The translations under genes were made by a program, and so were the position numbers. Below, piece by piece: positions 59,039 to 64,000 of a stretch of 64,000 nt of DNA; the first letter of the stretch is position 1, and every line of letters begins with the position of its first letter. The notes below the pieces were generated by a model. It saw only the letters and a program-made list of their open reading frames with translations. It ran no database searches and was not told where the DNA came from. The stretch covers positions 1,736,001 through 1,800,000 of the forward strand of contig CAXXTW010000002.1 in the NCBI GenBank assembly GCA_963678255.2, in the 5' to 3' direction. This DNA is from G963678255 sp963678255. GTDB taxonomy: Bacteria > Cloacimonadota > Cloacimonadia > Cloacimonadales > WRIO01.

Positions 59039-62000
59039 ATGAAAAAAAAACTACTGATAATTAGTTTTATAATGCTGATAACCTCTTATTTATTTTCTGT
59101 TTTTTATTATCCATACTATTATTTACCCTATTATACACCCTTTCGATCAAACAAAATTGATTATTACAAGATTAAACCCGGTATTTCAATTAACAAAAAG
59201 CAAGCTTTATTCTTAGAAGCATTTAAACAGAAAACTGAAACTTCTGTTGATTATGACAATCAATTTATTCTTATCAAAGTCAAATATGATCAATATTTAC
59301 TAACAGAACCCTTCCTGATCAGTTGGGAAGATTATCTGGACAACAGCTTTGAATCTGTATATAAAGACTTATTCAACAAAACAAAAAAAGATATCCTAAA
59401 ACAAAAAGATAGACAATCCACTCAGGGAATAATTCCAGAAATAATTATCAAACTTCCAGCGATGGCTTTACCAAAAGGTGTCAAAAAAATCATGGGGACA
59501 AAAGCTGGAAGACTAAATCTTTCTGGTAGTCAAAAATTAACTCTGAGTACTACCAGTACTAAGAAAGATACAAAACAAGTCAGTGAAGCTGGAAATCCTA
59601 CTAATTTCGATATCACCATGAAACAAGATTTAAACTTAAACCTTAATGGAACTATTGGTGAAAAAATCAATGTAAATGTTAAATATTCTTCAGGTCAGGA
59701 AACTAGTATATTTGACCCTAATAATATTAAACTAAGCTATACTGGTGATGAAGATGAAATCGTTCAGTCAATTGAAGCGGGTAACACTTCCTTATCATTA
59801 TCTGGATCTCGTTTTATTGGCGTTTCTGCGTCTTCTCAGGGGTTATTTGGAATTAAAACCTTGTTAAAGATTGGTGATTTGAATATTACAGCTATTGCCA
59901 GTAAAGAAGAATCTCAAAAAAGTAAAAAAACCTTTAAAGGAAATTCTGAAGCTGAATCTACCTTAGTCTATATAAATAATTATGTAAGACGATCTCATTA
60001 TTATATTATTAATCCCTATGATATGTATGAATTATACTCTGCTTCTGAAGCACAAGCAGAAGGAAAACCCTTATGGGCTAATAATGCAATTAAAAGAAAC
60101 TCTGATGGTAGCTTAATGGGGAAACCAGGTGTATTGTCATTATTACCAAGAGATGGCTCGTTAAAAGTCTATTTAGACAATTATAATGGATCTGACGATA
60201 ACCTCTCCATTGAAGGTACAATTCTAGAAGATTCAACAAATAGCTATATGTTTGATTTATTAGTGGAAGGTGAGGATTATTCATATGATTATCAAACAGG
60301 CATCCTAACCTTTTTAAAAGCAATAGAAAAACCCTATACCATTGCAGTGTATTATGTAGAAAACAGTGGTAGAACTGTTGGAAACGATAATAGTGAAAAT
60401 TTGCTATTGAAAGCTATTAAAATGCGCAATCAGGATATCAATTCTCCAACTTGGTATTATCAACAAAGGAACAGATATAGCTTAGGCTCAGGTAATATTA
60501 AAAGTGATGGGTTTGATCTCCGTATCTTTTTTCAAAAACCCGATGGAAGATATGATGAGACTGTTGTCTATGACTCTTTGGAGTATGTTCAATCTGAGTT
60601 GAATTATTATCAATATTTTCGATTAGATACTGACAATAACACTATTGTAAATGGTGATGATACAACCATTGATTTAGGTGAAGGTTATATTCTCTTTCCA
60701 TTTATTGAACCCTTTAGAATTGTTAAAGATTCTGTATTATATCTAACTGAAGATGATCAGAGCACCAGTTACAAGCATCTCATTAGTATAAAAGGCAAAG
60801 TAGGTAGAGAAAGCATAGAATTGGGACTTATGATCCTTCCAGGAAGTGTCTTAATAAAGGTCAATGGAAGAGAGATTAAGGAAGGTGTTGATTATATAGT
60901 TGATTATGACATGGGTACTGTTACAATCTTAAATAAAGAATATAAATCTGCAGATGCTGACATTGAGATAGATTATGAGAATAAACCCATGTTTGCCATC
61001 GAATCTAAGTCATTATTTGGAATAAGAGCTGATTGGCAAATTACTGATCAGGCAAAATTAGGAAGTACTTTTATTTATCAATCAGAAAAAGTAAGTGATA
61101 AAAGACCTAAAATAGGAAATGAAAGTCGCTCCTTAATTTTAGCTGATATAGATGGTGAAGTAAAATTTACACCTGAATTTTTAACGAAAGCTGTAGATTT
61201 TTTACCTTTAATCAAAACTGATGCTGAATCAAAAATTACCATCTCAGGTGAAGTAGCTATGAATGTACCCAAAATCTATAATAGTTCATCTGCTGATCAT
61301 AAAGATGAAGCTTGGTTAGATGATATGGAAGCAGTATTAGATTCGTACCCCTTAGGTACCGGTCGTATTACTTGGGTTCAAGCTAGTAAACCTTATTCTG
61401 TTAACTTACTTAAAGGTAAAATTAATTGGGCAAATCCTTCAAACATCTATACAAAAGATGTTTATGATCCTGCTACCTTATCCATAAAGGAAAGAACTGA
61501 AAAAGTTAGTGTTCTTTCCATGAGATTATTACCTCCAAGTATTAGTATGCCAGGAATGAATACCCCATTTTATGCTGGTTTGATGAAATATGTAGGAAAT
61601 GAATTGGATTTTTCCGACAAAGAATATATCGAAATCTTAGTCAAAGTTGTCAATGAAGAATCTTTAACTAATCCTGTAAAAATGTATATTGATTTAGGGG
61701 ATGTTTCTGAAGATTATTATACTGATTTTGGTGGATTAGGCGTTCTAAATACTGAAGATGGACTTAATGGCGGATATAAAAATGGTTTGCTCGAAGTAAA
61801 TGAGGACGTTGGTTTAGATGGAGTTAAAACTCCAGGTGCTGGAGAATCTCCTAACCCTGATGAAGATCCTTTTGATAACAGTGATGCTAATGAGTTTCCT
61901 GATAATTCTAATGAATATCCATATATTAATGGTACTGAAGGGAATGGCCGCCTGGATTCTGAGGATTTAAACGATAATAGTAAATTGAATATTGATGAAA

Positions 62001-64000
62001 GATTATTTAGATACTCTGTTAGTTTATCGGATACTGAATCTTCCTATTTCCAAAGCGAATACAATGGATGGCGGATCTATCGAATCCCTTTAAAAAATAA
62101 TGTCAATTCTGAAATATTAAGCAATCTTTCTAGTAAACCTGATTTAAAAAAAATAAGTTTTGCCAGAGTCTGGTTTGAGTCTGATGCTTATGCTAAAGTT
62201 AATATTGTCTATATTGATATTGTTGGTAATAAATGGACTAAAATGATAACCAGAGATCGTGATTTATTGTCTGAAACTTTAATATCTCCCTCTGAATTAA
62301 ACAGTTTGAATGAATATTTCTCTATTGAAACTTCTGATAATCAAAAAGATAATCATTATGTAGCTCCTCCTAAAACAACTGAAAAAGGTAAAGACGACGA
62401 ATTGTCATTTGAACAAGCCTTAAAAACTGTCTATAATAACATTCAACCAAATCATATTGTTTTAAATAGACAAGGATATAGAACTCCTTATAACTTATTA
62501 AACTATAATAATATCAAATTCTGGGTTTACCCCGAAGCTGGTAATTCATTAGATTCTTTAGATGTCTTATTCCGCTTAGGTTCTGATTCTTTAAATTATT
62601 ATGAAATATCAAAAAGAGTTAATGTCAATCGTACCTCAGAAAAAATGAATGAAAATTTATGGCAAGAAATTACTATTCCTTTCACTAGTATTACTTATCT
62701 GAAAAGTATCAATGAAACAAGAGATACCATCTATACTGCTGATGGAATGACTTTCAGAAAAGTAAGACAACCAACTCTGAGTAACATTAAGGAATTAGCA
62801 ATTGGTATTCAAATTCCAAAAAATCAGAACCAATTTAATGGAACTGTTTATTTTAATGAAATTAGAGTTTCTGAACCAAATCAAGCTATTGGGTTTGCTA
62901 CTCGTACCAGTATTGATACTAAATTTGCAGATTTCTCTACCTTAACAATCAATTATGATTGGAAATCATCTGACTTTTATTCTTCCTATAATCGAAATTC
63001 TGCTACTTCTGTCGGTTCAGAAGATAAAACAACCTTATCCTTAGATAATAAATACTATTTACAAAAGTTTTTCCCAACTCAATGGGGATTGAATCTTCCA
63101 TTAACTCTAAATAGAACTCAAAGTTTGGGAATTCCAAAATATAAATCAAGTTCTGATGTTTTGAGAACAAATTTAATGACTGAAAATCAAGATAGAGAAA
63201 AGAATAAATCTTTAAACAGACAAGCTTTAATTTCATATAGTCTTAGTAAAACTCCGTCAAATAAGTTTTTAGCTTACACTGTTAAAAATATTACTTTGAG
63301 TAGCAATGTAAAAGAAAACATCTCTACAACTTCTTCGAGTGCTGATACTCTAACCCAGTGGGGGCATTCTGCAGCTTATCGTTTAGAACTTCCAAAAGAT
63401 AAACTTGCCTTAAAACTATACAAAAATTACTCTTTCTATTTTTTACCAAAGTCTTATACTAATGAAGGATCAATCAGAGCAGAATTCCCAAAACGTTGGG
63501 AATGGTACACTCAGGCTGATTCTAGCTATTGGAAGCCTAAATCCCAGACAGTTGATGTTAAAGTAATTGAAACTATGAATGAAATTAAATATGATATTTT
63601 CTCTGATATAACTTCTGGTTGGAAATTAACCACCAAACGAGATCTAATGCAAAGAAATGAAGTTAAAAAAATCAATCTTGGACAAGAAACAGAAAGAGAT
63701 CAAACTTTGAGTCTTGGCTTTGATCCTACTTATACCGATTCCTTTTTAGATTTTAACTCCTCTGTTCAATCTCAATATCGACAGATTAGAAGAATCATTA
63801 AATCATCCAATGTAAATGAACCAGAAGATCAAATCATATACGATGGTAGTGTGAATCGGGTAATCAGAGTGAGTGGCACTCTAAAAAACAGTAATATGCT
63901 AGCAGGATTAGCAAATCTCATAAGCAATGACCCTAAAAAAAGTTATAGCGCTAATGATAGGGAAAGTGATTCGTCCTTCGAACCAAATATTGGAGAAACC
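59039..64000 (+). CDS. sprA: SprA-like giant outer-membrane translocon protein (3' end beyond window)
   Basis: One uninterrupted frame of 1654 codons runs from ATG at 59039 to the window edge with no stop. It has a signal peptide (MKKKLLIISFIMLITSYLFS) and the SprA/Sov N-terminal pattern: GRLNLSGSQKLTLS (about 157), SIEAGNTSLSLSG and SRFIGVSASSQGLFGIKT (about 245-275). Later landmarks are EDVGLDGVKTPGAG with NGTEGNGRLDSEDL (about 920-975) and KFFPTQWGLNLPLTL (about 1343). SprA of Flavobacterium is a barrel of about 2400 residues that forms the type IX secretion translocon. A PorV-like protein is nearby. Gene name is by similarity of pattern. Confidence 0.85.
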   Translation, partial: MKKKLLIISFIMLITSYLFSVFYYPYYYLPYYTPFRSNKIDYYKIKPGISINKKQALFLEAFKQKTETSVDYDNQFILIKVKYDQYLLTEPFLISWEDYLDNSFESVYKDLFNKTKKDILKQKDRQSTQGIIPEIIIKLPAMALPKGVKKIMGTKAGRLNLSGSQKLTLSTTSTKKDTKQVSEAGNPTNFDITMKQDLNLNLNGTIGEKINVNVKYSSGQETSIFDPNNIKLSYTGDEDEIVQSIEAGNTSLSLSGSRFIGVSASSQGLFGIKTLLKIGDLNITAIASKEESQKSKKTFKGNSEAESTLVYINNYVRRSHYYIINPYDMYELYSASEAQAEGKPLWANNAIKRNSDGSLMGKPGVLSLLPRDGSLKVYLDNYNGSDDNLSIEGTILEDSTNSYMFDLLVEGEDYSYDYQTGILTFLKAIEKPYTIAVYYVENSGRTVGNDNSENLLLKAIKMRNQDINSPTWYYQQRNRYSLGSGNIKSDGFDLRIFFQKPDGRYDETVVYDSLEYVQSELNYYQYFRLDTDNNTIVNGDDTTIDLGEGYILFPFIEPFRIVKDSVLYLTEDDQSTSYKHLISIKGKVGRESIELGLMILPGSVLIKVNGREIKEGVDYIVDYDMGTVTILNKEYKSADADIEIDYENKPMFAIESKSLFGIRADWQITDQAKLGSTFIYQSEKVSDKRPKIGNESRSLILADIDGEVKFTPEFLTKAVDFLPLIKTDAESKITISGEVAMNVPKIYNSSSADHKDEAWLDDMEAVLDSYPLGTGRITWVQASKPYSVNLLKGKINWANPSNIYTKDVYDPATLSIKERTEKVSVLSMRLLPPSISMPGMNTPFYAGLMKYVGNELDFSDKEYIEILVKVVNEESLTNPVKMYIDLGDVSEDYYTDFGGLGVLNTEDGLNGGYKNGLLEVNEDVGLDGVKTPGAGESPNPDEDPFDNSDANEFPDNSNEYPYINGTEGNGRLDSEDLNDNSKLNIDERLFRYSVSLSDTESSYFQSEYNGWRIYRIPLKNNVNSEILSNLSSKPDLKKISFARVWFESDAYAKVNIVYIDIVGNKWTKMITRDRDLLSETLISPSELNSLNEYFSIETSDNQKDNHYVAPPKTTEKGKDDELSFEQALKTVYNNIQPNHIVLNRQGYRTPYNLLNYNNIKFWVYPEAGNSLDSLDVLFRLGSDSLNYYEISKRVNVNRTSEKMNENLWQEITIPFTSITYLKSINETRDTIYTADGMTFRKVRQPTLSNIKELAIGIQIPKNQNQFNGTVYFNEIRVSEPNQAIGFATRTSIDTKFADFSTLTINYDWKSSDFYSSYNRNSATSVGSEDKTTLSLDNKYYLQKFFPTQWGLNLPLTLNRTQSLGIPKYKSSSDVLRTNLMTENQDREKNKSLNRQALISYSLSKTPSNKFLAYTVKNITLSSNVKENISTTSSSADTLTQWGHSAAYRLELPKDKLALKLYKNYSFYFLPKSYTNEGSIRAEFPKRWEWYTQADSSYWKPKSQTVDVKVIETMNEIKYDIFSDITSGWKLTTKRDLMQRNEVKKINLGQETERDQTLSLGFDPTYTDSFLDFNSSVQSQYRQIRRIIKSSNVNEPEDQIIYDGSVNRVIRVSGTLKNSNMLAGLANLISNDPKKSYSANDRESDSSFEPNIGET

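Overview
The window is AT-rich, densely coded bacterial DNA from a diderm. Genome type is inferred from content. Lgt, LspA and a lipoprotein gene, a Wza/SLBB exporter, a Wzi-like barrel, a DUF5916 barrel, a PorV/PorQ-like barrel and the 5' 1654 codons of a SprA-like giant protein point to the FCB superphylum. Strong GGAGG ribosome binding sites and TTGACA-type -35 boxes argue against a typical Bacteroidota genome. Candidatus Cloacimonadota or a near relative is my best guess, not proven.

Layout. 1-7.5 kb (minus) is one operon, read right to left: NAD-sugar epimerase, SLBB polysaccharide exporter, DegT aminotransferase, etfB, lgt, a lipoprotein, purB, a Psd-like gene and pssA (cut by the window edge). 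7.6-9.5 kb (minus) holds a small membrane protein, a phosphoesterase and mutM. 9.7-11.3 kb (plus) is a redox pair, a two-thioredoxin-fold oxidoreductase with thioredoxin reductase. 11.3-14.2 kb (minus) has a DUF5916 barrel and a radical SAM protein. 14.2-19.0 kb is a gene-poor variable island with a cluster of short palindromes, an 11-bp tandem repeat, two doubtful small genes and an IS1634-type insertion sequence. The island ends directly upstream of the ribosomal protein cluster.

19.0-34.1 kb (plus) is tuf followed by the S10-spc-alpha cluster (rpsJ to rplQ, 29 genes). It is interrupted after secY by a hairpin and a new promoter-like site; adk and map are absent from that position. 34.2-52.4 kb (plus) holds purL, a UshA-type nucleotidase, wecB, a GH103-like lytic transglycosylase, recG, three glycosyltransferases with priA, a Wzi-like barrel, a metallo-beta-lactamase-fold protein and an FtsB/DivIC protein. 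52.4-57.5 kb (minus) reads yggT, divIVA, purine nucleoside phosphorylase, a DksA/TraR zinc-finger gene, lspA, a secreted OB-fold/FlgD-Ig protein and a PorV-like barrel. A 0.7-kb gene-free stretch carries a second 11-bp repeat array, and then coaX and the sprA-like gene run off the right edge.

How it fits together. Much of the window builds the cell envelope: lipoprotein maturation, phosphatidylethanolamine synthesis, surface polysaccharide synthesis and export, peptidoglycan cleavage, septum formation, and a probable type IX-like secretion apparatus. The most interesting signals are a transposase whose conserved N-terminus lies in another frame across a perfect A AAA AAG slippery heptamer, the 11-bp repeat arrays at two intergenic sites, the palindrome cluster, and a Psd-like protein without the serine that normally becomes the pyruvoyl cofactor. 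I did not find a convincing wholly new multi-gene system.
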